DNA of 50,412 nt from Gnetum montanum (taxonomy: Eukaryota > Streptophyta > Gnetopsida > Gnetales > Gnetaceae): NCBI GenBank assembly GCA_015680685.1, contig MNCI01006820.1, positions 177,127-227,538 of the forward strand. The letters run 5' to 3'. Each line of letters starts with the position of its first letter. Positions within the stretch are counted from its first letter, which is position 1. The position numbers and the translations under genes were made by a program. The notes beneath the pieces were generated by a model that did no database searches, was not told the DNA's origin, and saw only the letters and a program-made list of their open reading frames with translations. Positions 39,138 to 50,110 of the stretch are shown one piece after another.

Positions 39138-41230
39138 ATGCCTTCTTCACATAGGGTCAATAATGCATCATATGATGAAAACAATCATAGGATAAATGAT
39201 AGGATCTATATTAAAGTGAATTGGGTGAACAATCACAAGTAGGGATTTCCTATGCTCATTTAGATCCTTACTACACTCAAAGAGTACATTCAACTAATGC
39301 AGACAATTCTAGGGGAGACAAAGTAAGTCCTAGAACAAGGAGGGCCTCCTTGAAACTTCAAAAAGATAAATCAAGCGACTATAGGGAGAGATATATAAGC
39401 CATGGTGATTCTCCCAATTTCCCATCTTCCTCTTCCTCTTCCACGTCTAGTTCTAAGGAAGATGAACATAGGTATAGAAATAGGAATCAAGATGAAGATA
39501 AAAGTAGCGATAGACGAGATCATCAATGTGAGCATGAACGAAATCATCATAATCAAATAACTAGAAATAGAAATTATCACCATGACATGTCTGATGATGA
39601 TGGACCCTTGTTAACTACTAGGAGCATGATGCTAATAACGAAGGTAGTTAGAATACCCTGCAGGCATCAAAGGGAAGGTCGCATTAAGAGACTTGATATG
39701 AATAACATCCTTAAATTTGTGGAAGGCTATAACTCTGATTGACAACATCATTTACAAGCCTTCCATGATGCCTATGCCTCGCAGAATATTAAGAGTGAGT
39801 GGCAAAAGCTTAAGCTCTCCCCTAAGACACTAATAGAAAAAGCTGAAAGTTGGTATAGATCGTTGGAACTAGATTCAATCCATAGATGGTCCATAATGCT
39901 GGAACTCTTCAACAAGAAATACCAAACCTATGCGAGAGTGTCCAACCTAAGAAAATAAATCTAAGGATAAAATTAAGAAAATCATGAACCCTTGGATATG
40001 GCCTTGGATAGATACTATTCTCTACTACATAGATGTCTAAGCCATGGGTTTTCTTAAAAAGAGCAACATTTTCACATCATAGATGGACTTTGTAACTAAA
40101 TGAGAGAGACCCTTGGGATTTATGCCCAAGGTTGGTTATCCAAATTGAAAGCCCATCAGATACAAAGGCTAATTAAGTGGGTGGCAAAAGAATAAGGAGA
40201 GCTATGTAAACTAGTGAATGTAGAGGACTATAACTGGGATCCAACTCTTCAAAAGAAGGGGGTCCATATATATGATGAGGAAAAAGAGGTAGCTCTTGAT
40301 GAGGTGATTTCACAACAAATCCTACCAATACAAAAATCTATCGCTAAGCTTGAAGTGAGGATAGATAAGACATGGGAGTTCATAAATGACAAAGTTACAA
40401 CCTGTGTGAAAACCATAGAGGAGAGAGTAATGCAAAAAGAATATAGTGAGCAAAGCAAGAAGAGGAAAAAGAATAAAAAAATAGGTAGGAACATGTATCA
40501 GCAAAAAGGAAAAACAATTGTAGGAGAAGAACCTATAAACACAACCATAGAAGAGGATGATGGATGTGACATCTACCTATATGACCATCCAAAGGACTAT
40601 TGCCCAATCATGTTACATCTATATGAGTATTGGGCTTTTGCTTTGAATCCCAAGTTTGTACAAAAGCAAATGCCTAGGAAATTACCTTTTTCACAAGGTA
40701 ATTATAAACAGTTCTACAACTACCTATACTATCATAGTGGAATTTCTTATCAGCCTCAAAACTACTATCAAACATAGTGGCAAAACCCATAGTCATGGGG
40801 GAGGCCATCATCAAGCTAGCACTACCATTATTTCCAGTTAGACTCACATGGATATTATGTTTAGCAACATGTTTCCCTGATTGGTCCTAACTCATCTACC
40901 TCAAATCACTACTACCACTCTCCTGAATATCATCAACCCACAACATCCCCTGTGGGATCACCATCTCAAACCTCTAATGCTCCACAACATCTTCAATATT
41001 CTCATACTTTCCTCCATCATATGTCACCACCAACAACACAGGTAGGATTGGCATTACAACATCAATGAAAGAATGCCACTTGTGCTATGAACATACATGT
41101 AAATGATAATTTTAGTAGATCTAAACCACAATCTTGAAAATGTTCTTTCTTTAGGACAATTTCCACACATGAGCACAAAACTTGTAACCTACTGGCTCAT
41201 CAAAACTAGCACAAGGCCAACTGGGTGAAA
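39138..41230 (+). pseudogene. gag: gag of element B (capsid-like domain)
   Basis: Possible start ATG at 39138; the main frame is open from 39221. Blocks: Arg/Ser/Asp-rich N-terminal half (SSSSSSTSSSKEDEHRYRNR, His-rich HHNQ); RLDMNNILKFVEGYN; LQAFHDAYA; SEWQKLKLSPKTLIEKAESWYRSLE; ELFNKKYQTYARVSNL; LDMALDRYYSLLHRC; FHIIDGL; KLKAHQIQRLI. Then a charged helical part open from 40214 to 40777 (DEVISQQILPIQKSIAKLE, CDIYLYDHPKDYCPIMLHL) and a Tyr/Gln/Pro-rich tail. It resembles Athila gag and aligns with element A throughout. Stops at about 39740, 39958 and 40097 inactivate it. Confidence 0.8.
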
Positions 41231-41425
41231 CACTCTTCCTCACTAAAACAATGCCTCCTAATCCTACGCAAGAGCCAACACCCATTACCACTCCAATGCA
41301 AAACATAATAGATGAACCTATCACTATGGAGAGATAGGCAATTCCATGCATTACTAAGAACAAAGGGTGTAGTTGTGGACCAACCTTCTAGAATGTCAAC
41401 ACAGTCATTATAATAGTCCACAATA

Positions 41426-41701
41426 GTGAAAAAAAATGTGTGTGAAAGAAAGAGTAGAAGCCACAAAACCAAAAGACACTTGTGGTCTCTAACTAAGAAC
41501 CAAAAATTATCTAAAACATGCATGGAAACATCTGAATCACTTACTAATTCCCAATCTAATAAAATGACTCCAACTAAAAATTTTAAAATGAAACTAATAA
41601 ATCATAATCATACACCAAAAGGGAAAGAAAATAGGTACTTAGATGATCAAAACTCAACTACCATCAAAATTACATGGATAATAATAAAAAAGTTAAGTTA
41701 A
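41426..41701 (+). CDS. Conserved 91-aa ORF 'ORF-Y' of element B, unknown function
   Basis: Open frame matching 5642-5914 of element E residue for residue in its core (KTCMETS, LTNSQS, KMKLINHNHTPKGKEN, LDDQN). It follows gag directly and precedes the post-pol motif (41782-41792), i.e. the place where pol has been lost. Low complexity, Lys/Asn-rich. It could be a conserved linker; coding status rests on two copies only. Confidence 0.4.
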   Translation: MKKNVCERKSRSHKTKRHLWSLTKNQKLSKTCMETSESLTNSQSNKMTPTKNFKMKLINHNHTPKGKENRYLDDQNSTTIKITWIIIKKLS

Positions 41702-43200
41702 TAAAGGTGGTAAGTGAACCACCTAGAGTGTATGATCTAGGGGATCTATGGAGCATTTTCAAAACACTTGCCCATGAGTTTAGTCATGGGGGATATGTCT
41801 TATGCTGATTTGGAAATTACTAAGTGCTTTTCCATTTCTTTTTATTTTACAATTCTTTTTAATTTTCATAATTCTTTGATACAATTCTTCCTATTCTTTA
41901 ATACTTTTCATTTCTTAAATTTTTTGACATTCTTTTACATTTTTTAATTCTTTTAACATTTTTCATTTTTTACACTTTTTCACAATTCTTACTATCTTTT
42001 CATTTCTTTTATACTTTGCTTCAAAACCTTTGCAAATAATTTTGAATATAATAAGATACATTAAATAAAGGCAAGATGTAGTTCAATAAGATGAAGATTT
42101 CTCTATGTTATCAAGTCATAAGAGACTAATTATTTGCACAGTGAGCCCACATCATCCATCCATTCATTCCAATAATAATAGGTTCTTACCATGGCCATAA
42201 TGATAATTTTTTTCCATCATACAACTAAGAGTAAATTTGTGATCATTATGCCTCGACAAAAAAGTGAAGGACCAAGTGGGAATGTAAAGGATGTGGCATC
42301 ATAGGGATTTGTGGATTGTTTTGGACTACTGTTGTGAGTTCTATCCTATTGGTAAGGTTATATTGTATCCTTATAGATCTAACGAAAAATGGGAATAAGA
42401 GTTAAATAAGTGCTATCTTAAAAGGATTGAGACAGATAAAAAATAAAATAAAATAACACAAAATAAATTTTTGGGGATTCCATTGGAAAGACATGTTACC
42501 CATGCCTAAAGGTAAGTGACTTCTTAGAAATTTCAAAATAAAACAATGTGCTGTGAATAAAACTCCTTCCTTGGACAATACGCCAAGTGACAATACTCCT
42601 TGTAACATTAACAATCTTACAATTGTAACTCCAAGAGATGAAATGATGCAATTTCACTGGAATGTGGTCTAGAATTGGTTTGAATCTTGGACAAAAAGGC
42701 TAATGATTACTTTAACCATTAATAACACACAAGGATTCATTATGCCTATGGTAAGAAGCCTCATGTTCCAATTTTTGCAATCCTTTCTAAGCCCATTTCA
42801 TCTCACTATTTAAATAATCATAACTTATGATTTTGTGTAACATAATGTTATTTTCCCAATTTGATGGTACTAACATGTGTGTCTTGCTAAATATGTATGT
42901 GTTACATTCAACTCCTTAAGTGCCCAAGGACACTTCTAGGCGTTGTTATACAAGGGCATTAAGGGCTAAAGCCTACTTTGGAGAGGACCCACTTGTATAA
43001 CTCTTGTATTTCATACTTTTCAAGCAATTCCACATCATCTTGTGTCTTCCAAGATCATCCAAAATCTAATAAATACTTCCTGTAATCTCTAATACTTTTT
43101 CCATGCATCATAAATTCATTACCCATCTCTTGTACATACAATAAACTTTCATTGTCCGAGATTCCTTCTTTAGGAACTTTTAACACCAAATTTTTGAAAA
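41702..43200 (+). other. T-rich tract and conserved non-coding block of element B
   Basis: No gene is seen. AGTCATGGGGG at 41782-41792, T-rich tract with ATTCTTT words (41820-42020), then CATAAGAGACTAATTATT (42117), CCATCCATTC, GATCTAACGAAAAATGGG, ACATGTTACCCATGCC and a long stretch shared with the minus strand of 4061-4800. The minus-strand ORF at 42402-42614 is not conserved. Confidence 0.55.
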
Positions 43201-43925
43201 CTATGCATCATTAATGGCCATGACCCTCTAAATAAGCTTTACATCTTTCAAATATTCCATTTGACTCATTTTTCCCAAGAAATATCAATGAAAAATTTGA
43301 ACTTTTCAATGGTGATGTTGTATTTACAATGTCGTATCTACGATGTCACACATATAAAAATAGTATACATAACATAGGAGTTAGTAAAATTTTTCATTTC
43401 TCTCATTTGTAGCAAGAGAAGTTTTTGCAGTTTTTAACTCAACTCTCTTGCACACTAGCTTCCAAAGGCCATAACTTCACCCTTGTAGCTCCAATTTTGA
43501 AAATTCTTAAATCCTATTCAACCCAAAGTGCTCAACTTAGTTATGGTAGGTGCATTGTGTGATATAAGAGAAAATTTGGAAATATGAGCCAAAAATTCTT
43601 AACACTGGAAGGTACTATAAAGGATAAGTACAAAGAGATAATAAGAACCTTAAACTTAATTAATCAAACTAAGGCTAGAAAGATTTAGATAATACTCCTA
43701 ATAGATCATATCAACTATTTTAGGCCATAATAAGCAAGAAAAATGATAGAAGATCATAAGTAACTAAAAGATATAGCTAACACCTAAGGGGTTCCTTTTT
43801 GAAAATTTTTCAAACTCTGTAATCATAATAAGATAAGAACTTGATTTAGCCAAGGGTATGAACAAAGTAAAGAACTATTAAGAATTGACAAGAATACCCT
43901 AATAATCTCAAACCCTTGTTGATTG
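43201..43925 (+). promoter_or_regulatory. Internal TATA module and ORFX leader, element B
   Basis: GATGTTGTATTTACAATGTCG and CTACGATGTCACA repeats, then TATAAAAA (43353-43360), then the leader with TAGCTTCCAAAGGCCATAAC (43450) and CTTAGTTATGGTAGG (43530). Aligns with E, F and A modules. Confidence 0.5.
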
Positions 43926-44257
43926 TAGAGAACCCTGAAGAGGATACCAAATGGAGAACCTTCACAACACAGAAGATGTAAAGATGCAACTCCAAGAATC
44001 TCCATTATGACCCACACTAACCAACAACAATGAATGGTACTTAGGAGAAATATACCAATTCTAGTGAAATAAACAAGTCGATTCAATAGTTAAAACTAAG
44101 GGAGTCTCTGTGCCATACTCAGTAGAGGGAGCAGATGGAAAAGAAGATGAGGACAGAAGAGAAAAAACTTCAAGTGCTCCTAAATAGATATCAATTCCAT
44201 AAGCCTGAAAATAAAGAGAAGAATTTGATGGAAGAGCCATCACCACCTGAAATATGA
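43926..44257 (+). pseudogene. ORFX of element B, internally deleted
   Basis: A remnant of the N terminus (AGAACCCTGAAGAGG in place of ATGGCCCCAAAGAGG), a decayed EWYLGE-QFW region, PYSVEGAD, then directly the C-terminal block MRTEEKKLQVLLNRYQFHKPENKEKNLMEEPSPPE and the TGA at 44255-44257. The deletion matches that of element E, so both descend from one shortened lineage. Confidence 0.55.
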
Positions 44258-44442
44258 ACTATATCAAATCACCTTAAATTTTATTTTTGTTTTTTCATGT
44301 AACTATGTTATTTTTTTATACACACCACTGTGGCACTCAAAGTCAATTAGTAGTTAGAGTCAGTCAAGAATCCCATACCTTTCTAATTTTGTAAAGAAAG
44401 TTTGGTCCCATCCTATTAACTCAAGGACAAGTTTTTAGTCAG

Positions 44443-44453
44443 TCATGGGGGTA
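44443..44453 (+). other. Polypurine tract of element B
   Basis: TCATGGGGGTA just before the LTR start at 44454, preceded by AACTCAAGGACAAGTTTTTAG. Confidence 0.75.
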
Positions 44454-45364
44454 TGATGAATCATCAGTTGGCTAGGATATCATTGATGCAATATCGTTGA
44501 TGTTGTATTACATTTGTTTGAACGGTATCGTAACTATGATGTCGTATATTCAATATCATAGCACAAGCTACATCATTGTAGATTTGATATCATGGGATGT
44601 GTGTAGCCTATAAATACAACACTTGTGTGCATGGATCCAAAAAATGTTTCATTTCATCCTTAGGTAGATTCTTATAGTCTGTTTTTGTAGTTTTAGCAAT
44701 AGAGTGAATGCCCACAATGTGGTGTTGAGTAGTTGCAAGTAATCTTTATTTGAGTGAAGTGTACTTAGATACAATTCATGTCTAGAAATAAAGATCAATA
44801 TTTCTTTTCATCATTGCAGCATCCACTTAGTTTTACTATTTTACTTAGAATAGTTTTTATTGTTTTCTTAGTTTAATCACTTACATTTCCAAGTACTTTA
44901 CTTTATTGTTCATTAGTAAAGTAGAATGAGTACAATTGGTTTTGAACATTTAAGTGTAATCATTTGGTAATCCCAGTAGTGTTATTGCTTGGTTCACCCA
45001 GTAGCATAACACTTGGTAATCCATTGATGATTACATAAGCCCAAAATGTGTACAGTAAGCTAGGACTGAATGCTCATCGCTCTAGGCTAGTTTAGATTTA
45101 CCTTCTTGTTGTTAGTTAGATTAAAGAATTAATTTTTCCATTACTATCAAGATTAGCATACGACCACATCAACATCAATTATCATATGCCTCACTTTAAA
45201 CTAAATCATATGTGACAAAGATACCACTAGTCTGAGTGGGAAGACAACATCATGTGATCAATGATTAACAATCTAGATGCCACAACTAGTCCCATCCACG
45301 ATTGGATCATGTGTGAACATCTATGATTCATGTGGTTGGACATAGGGGTACTTGCCACTTATCA
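44454..45364 (+). mobile_element. Element B 3' LTR
   Basis: 911 bp, TGATGAATCATCAG to CACTTATCA. U3 has ATATCATTGATGCAATATCG-like repeats and TATAAATA at 44609-44616; AATAAAG, TTGGTAATCCCAGTAG and GGTTCACCCAGTAG blocks follow. It differs markedly from the B 5' LTR, partly through U3 changes, so either B is old or its two LTRs come from different copies. It borders LINE sequence directly at 45365. Confidence 0.8.
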
Positions 45365-46330
45365 TTTTCTAAATTTCTCCATCATTAGGCATATAAAAAA
45401 AATAGCATTTATAGTAGATCTCCTTGACATACATCTAAATTGGTTTTTGACACTATTGATTCAAGTCTGAGATTTTTTTGTATGACTCTCTCTTAAAGCT
45501 TGATGGTATGGCTCATTAGCTTGATTTCTTTATTGTTTGTACAATTTTGTACATCTCCTTTATTTTTGTAAATTGAAAAAATAAAGCTATTTCCCCAATT
45601 ATTGGACATTTCTCCATCCTTCAAAATTGTGTTAGATAATTTTGTAAGGAAAGAAATTTGTGTATCTCCTAATGCTTTAAAAGCTTCTATAAGAATGTTA
45701 TATATTTCAATAAATTTTTAATTTTTCATCTTTGATAAGGCTTTCTTCACCTCAGAGAAGGAAAGTTCATTAACCAAACTAAAATCTGGTTCCTCTTATT
45801 AGATGTCTTCTCTTGGGAATTCTTCATTTAATAATTCTTCAAAACAATTTTTCCACCTATCTAAAATTTAAGTGTCTTCTATCAAAATACTTTCATCTAT
45901 TTCATTGATGTATTTGATATGATTCATGTCCTTAAATTTCTTGTTTATGAATTTTTCCAATTTATAAATAGATATTTCTACTTCCTTTGTACCTAATTTC
46001 TCATAAAAACTATCCAAAGTCTTATGTTTGGCTTTGCCTACTATTATGGCACTTCCTTCTTTGCTATTTTGTATATAAGCCTATTTTCTTGGCTATCACT
46101 TTGTTGCTATTCCTTGAAGCATTTTTTCTTATTTTGGATAGCAAGTTACACTTCATCACTCTACCACCATGTCTTCTTTGAATTGCATTTTTTGCCTTTT
46201 GTTTCACCCAAAATGTTCTTTTAATTTTTCTAAATCTGACTTTCCATTTGGCCCTAAATTAAATTTGCAAAGCAATCCCAATTTTAGCTATCTTCGTGAA
46301 GCAATTGTTCTCCAAATAAAGTAATGTTAT
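45365..46330 (-). pseudogene. RTE-like LINE fragment (endonuclease-RT linker and RT start)
   Basis: Minus strand, right to left: RTE-type linker KTLDSFYEKLGTKEVE, IYKLEKFINKKFKDMN, then RWKNCFEELLN, SEVKKALSKMKN, FKALGDTQISFLTKLSNTIL, WGNSFIFSIYKNKGDVQNC, and MSHTIKL near 45500. This order is that of plant RTE-clade non-LTR retrotransposons (GDIGISWLTKLFN, IPIYKNKGDIQ, KLMSHTMKLWE). It stops at the B LTR before the catalytic YxDD block. Many stops and frame changes. The part towards 46330 is less clear. Confidence 0.8.
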
Positions 46331-46379
46331 GTTCTTTCAAATTCTACCATTTTATTTATTTATTTAGTTAGAGAGTTAT

Positions 46380-47209
46380 AAAACCACTATCTATTCTAGC
46401 TACGATATCATAGCTTTACATATATCATCGTAGATGCGACAATGTGGGCTATGATCATGCCTATAAATACCAACCCACTGTTGCATTGAAAAGACAACTT
46501 TTCGCCAACACTTAGCAAAATTATTGTAGTTTGTTTTCATGAATTAGAGTTAGAGTTAGAGTAAATGTCCATACTATGGTGAACTACAATTGTATGGACT
46601 CTTTATTTGAGTGGATTGTTCTTGGACAAAATTCATGAACAGAAATAAAGATTGAGATCATTTTTCATATTTGCAACAATTCACTTAGCATAATTTTTAC
46701 CTTTTTATAATGTTCACTTTCTTATAGTCATTTACATTTCCCAAGTTATTTTACATTCTAATGTCCTTTAGTAAGGCGGAATAAGTACAACTAGTTTCAA
46801 GCATAAAGTGTAACTATTCTTGATTTGCTTAGTAGTGAAGTTACTTGGTAATCCTAGTAATAGTTGCATCAGCCCAGGATGTGTATAGAAAACTAGGAAC
46901 AGTTGGTTATTGTTGATAGGATAGAATAGCCTTATATTTTCATTGCACTTAGACATAGAATGTACAATCACTTTTACCATGTTGGCACTTAGCACATTCA
47001 AAGTTGAACAATATCAATATATCATATACCTCACCAAGAGTTATATCATATGATTTGTACCTTGCTAACTTTAAGTGAGAAGACAACGATCATGAACTTA
47101 ACATTAACTACAAGTATACTCACATTGTCCATCCACGGATTACAATTTGGTTGCATGTGAACACTTGTGACTTCTATGGTTGAGTGTTGAAATACCCAAC
47201 TGCTCATCA
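46380..47209 (+). mobile_element. LTR fragment, Athila-like family
   Basis: CTACGATATCATAGC repeats, TATAAATA at 46462-46469, a GAGTTAGAGTTAGAGT triplication (about 46546), the AATAAAG block and the end CTGCTCATCA at 47209. The TGATGA start is missing and the segment joins the LINE on its left. No PBS or PPT adjoins. Confidence 0.7.
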
Positions 47210-47629
47210 ACCTTGAATTCTTTTGTTTTAGGAGTTGGGGTGGGGTGCTGTTGGAACTCTAAAATAATTAAAATATAGGCACATCCCAAGATATATAGTC
47301 CAATTAGAACTTTGTTACTTAACATTACCCATCAAAATTAAACCCATGACTTATAATTTTTAAAACAAAGAGTCTTACCACTTAGACATTTTTTCTTTGT
47401 AACAATATTTACCTCAAAATGTATAGTCAAATTGACTTTATAACTAACAATGAAGTGTTTGCGTAGCAGTATGGTTATTGGTTCAGTGATCCTAAGTCAT
47501 AGATTTGATTCTACTAAATAGCACTGAGTTATAAACTTTTATAAATCTTGAGGTGTACTTATGTTTTATAAATAGCATCGAGTTATAAAATTTTGTAAAT
47601 TTTGGGGAAATGTAGCAAATAAAAAATAA
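47210..47629. other. Unassigned stretch with tRNA-like fragments
   Basis: No protein gene is seen. The minus strand of 47340-47400 has GTCTAAGTGGTAAGACTC and, later, GTCATGGGTTTAATTTTG; the plus strand of 47460-47515 has GTAGCAGTATGGTTATTGG and CATAGATTTGATTC. Both resemble box A / box B order of tRNA-derived SINEs with C-to-T decay. Weak evidence. Confidence 0.3.
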
Positions 47630-47824
47630 TGGGAGGTTTCAAGGCTATGTATATTTTCAAAAACAGCTGTAAGGACTTAGGACTTTGAGCTTGGAAGGTT
47701 AGAAAAATAAATTTTTTAAATTATCATCTATCCCACTGTATTGTATGGATGTGTTGTTTGGGGATATGGATTTAGTGTTAAACTTTGGAAAGATATTAAA
47801 ATAATGCAAAAAACGTTTCCTTCT
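47630..47824 (+). pseudogene. LINE RT C-terminal fragment
   Basis: The plus strand reads FKAMYIFKNSCKDLGL-AWKVRKI, then after a one-base shift PTVLYGCVVWGYGFSVKLW and IKIMQKTF. It matches the post-RT region of non-LTR retrotransposons (LPxxLYGxExWG ... LExxQKxFLR). It is cut at 47824 by the LTR of element G. Confidence 0.7.
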
Positions 47825-48698
47825 TGATGAGTGACGAGGTACCCCTACACTTAACCATACGAATATGAGTGTTACACGTGCGATCCAGTCGAACTCCGTA
47901 GACGAACTAGTTGTGGCATCTTGATAGTTAGCCTTAGGTCACAGTTCGTTGTCTTCCCACCTGGACTAGTATTAGCTTTGTCACATATGGTTTAGTCCAG
48001 AGTGAGGTGTATGATGTGGTTCTAACCTAATGCTACTCTTGGGTATGATGGTAAATAAGATTAACTATACTAAGAGAGAAAGGGTGAGAGAGAATCGATG
48101 AGCATCCATTCCTTGATTATCAGTACACATCTTGGACTTCGTGCATGACTACCACTCGGATTACCAAGCACAGATCCTAGGTACGCTACTAGGTTACCAA
48201 GTAGTCACACTTAAATGCTCGTAATCAAGTCGTACTCATTTCGTGTTTAACATGAGTTTAAGGGTGAGAAGAGATTAACTAGGAAAGCATTAAATAAAAA
48301 TTAAATAAATAATTGATCTAAGTGAATGCTACAACGATGAAGTAATCTCGATCTTTATTTCCGGTCATGTGTGTGTCCAAGTACGTTACACTTGAATAAG
48401 GATGTCGTACAATTATATTCACCACACTGCAGGCATACACTGGGAAATATTCTAACTTTGGAATGATAAAACTGCAAGAGTCTAGCTAAGGGTCTAAATC
48501 TAAGTGCCTAAAACTAGGAAAGCCACCTCTTATTTATAGAAATTGAGGTAGGCTGTGATATTGCGGGTTGGGCTACGATATCACGTACGTGATATCGCGT
48601 CGGCTATGATATCGCAGATGCAATATCGCAGGTACGATATCGTGGGTGCGTTATTGTGGATGTGTTATCGTAGCTGTCAACAAATTCATGACTCATCA
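47825..48698 (-). mobile_element. Element G 3' LTR
   Basis: 874 bp. On the minus strand it starts TGATGAGTCATGAATTTG at 48698. U3 has at least seven GATATCG-type repeats (48550-48680), TATAAATA (48538-48531) and the AATAAAG block, and it ends CTCGTCACTCATCA at 47825. It has the sharpest U3 repeats of all LTRs here. Confidence 0.85.
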
Positions 48699-48710
48699 TA
48701 CCCCCACGAC
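48699..48710 (-). other. Polypurine tract of element G
   Basis: GTCGTGGGGGTA on the minus strand, immediately before the LTR, with GAGGACAAGTTTTCATTTA upstream. Confidence 0.8.
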
Positions 48711-48862
48711 TAAATGAAAACTTGTCCTCGAGTTAAAGTGAGAACAAGCTCCATTGATTACACAGTGGATAGGTATGGGATTATTGACTGGCTAAAATGG
48801 ATTCATGCCACAGTGTGGGGTCAAAACAAAATTAAGACACAACACAAAATAAAATCCTATGA

Positions 48863-49639
48863 TTACAAAATTGGATGGAACTCTGGTGGCAGTGGCTCCT
48901 CCATGGGTGTCTTTCCCTTTTCTTGCACTCCAGGTCTTGGGATTTGATGGCGTTGAAGTATGGCCTGGAGTTTCTCCTCTTGTAAGGCCTTGAGTGCCTT
49001 GGCGTGCATGTAAGTTTGCGCTTGTGCCATAGAGGCATCCCAGTCAGCCTTCTCTTTTTCTTATGCCACCCTTTTATTCTTTGTCAATAGTTTATTAAGT
49101 TGCTCAGTTCTAAAAGTGTCTAGTTGGTTCTGAGCAATCTTTGTCCTTGTATTCGAAAGGTTTAATACTTCCGAAATGGCTTGAACAGAGAAATCAACAG
49201 TCACACCACAATTGTTAACCATGGTGCCTTCTTCTTTATTGTGCCAAAATTGGTACCTTTCCCCTAAATACCAGGCACCACTTTCAAAGAGGGTAGGCCA
49301 TAATGGGGACCCTTTGAGGTGATCCCTAATGGCCTCTAGAGAAAATTTTGCGAAAGGTCCAGAGTTTAATTCCATGATCACAATAGTGAATATGGACCTT
49401 TCATGGATGGTCTGAACACAATCCTAGGTTAGCGTGAGATATTGTCCCTCTTCAGACGCTGCAGCAACTCCTTCTTCTACCTACCTTGATTGTACCCCAG
49501 GAGGATCCTCTTGATGAATACTAAATGATTGTTCCTCCTATTTTGCATGTTTTCCAGCAGGGACTTGTCTTCCACCTCTCCTAGGTTATTTGCTTTCACC
49601 TTGAGCATGACCTTCCTTTTGTCCACATTTTGGGGCCAT
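48863..49639 (-). pseudogene. ORFX of element G, short form in one frame
   Basis: ATGGCCCCAAAATG at 49639 to TAA at 48865-48863: 259 codons in a single frame with five internal stops. Blocks: basic N terminus; VIMELNSGPFAKFSLEAI; SPLWPTLFESGAWYLGERY; QFWHN; VDFSVQAISEVLNLSNT; a helical part (DTFRTEQLNKLLTK; AQAQTYMHAKALKALQEE); C terminus KLQAILQRHQIPRPG and MEEPLPPEFHP. The middle (YGKEDK to LIxKLCK) and most of the coiled coil present in A and F are absent. All five stops are TAA/TAG where CAA/CAG would suit. It lies directly upstream of the PPT. Confidence 0.65.
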
Positions 49640-50110
49640 TTGCAGTCACACAGGGCCAAGCATTAGTGAGGTTGTTACCAAAGTTAGGTTATACCTTACT
49701 ACTTGCCTGAAAGATTTACTTTATTTCCGTGTGATGTTAATTATTGGAAGAACATGTCCCTGAAAGATTATAATGTTGAGTCCTCTTTGCTTAGGTGGTT
49801 TCTAAAATTAATTCTCTAGTATAGCTAAGGGGATGAAATTGTTTTTGACACATTTTATTCTTAATTTTATAGCAAATTACCCTTAAATATGTCCTTCAGG
49901 CGGTGATGAATTTCAAAAAATTTATGCGCTATTCGACGTGTGCCCCTCCCCCACGACTAAGTTGAACACTTCGGGTTCAAGTAGGTTCAAACAAAATGAA
50001 AATTGGAGTACCAGTGAGCGAGTTATGGATATGAAAGCAAGCAATGCGCAATTGCAAGTCGTAGAGCGGAATTTGAAAAACTTCCCCTGCATGAACAGTT
50101 GCAAATGATG
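49640..50110 (-). promoter_or_regulatory. ORFX leader of element G
   Basis: The minus strand carries ACTCGCTCACTGGTACTCC, TTGAACCTACTTGAACCCG, and the PPT-like ACTTAGTCGTGGGGGAGG (about 49946-49963). This is the same leader order as in the modules of A, B, E and F. The TATA part would lie to the right; none is clear. Confidence 0.45.
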
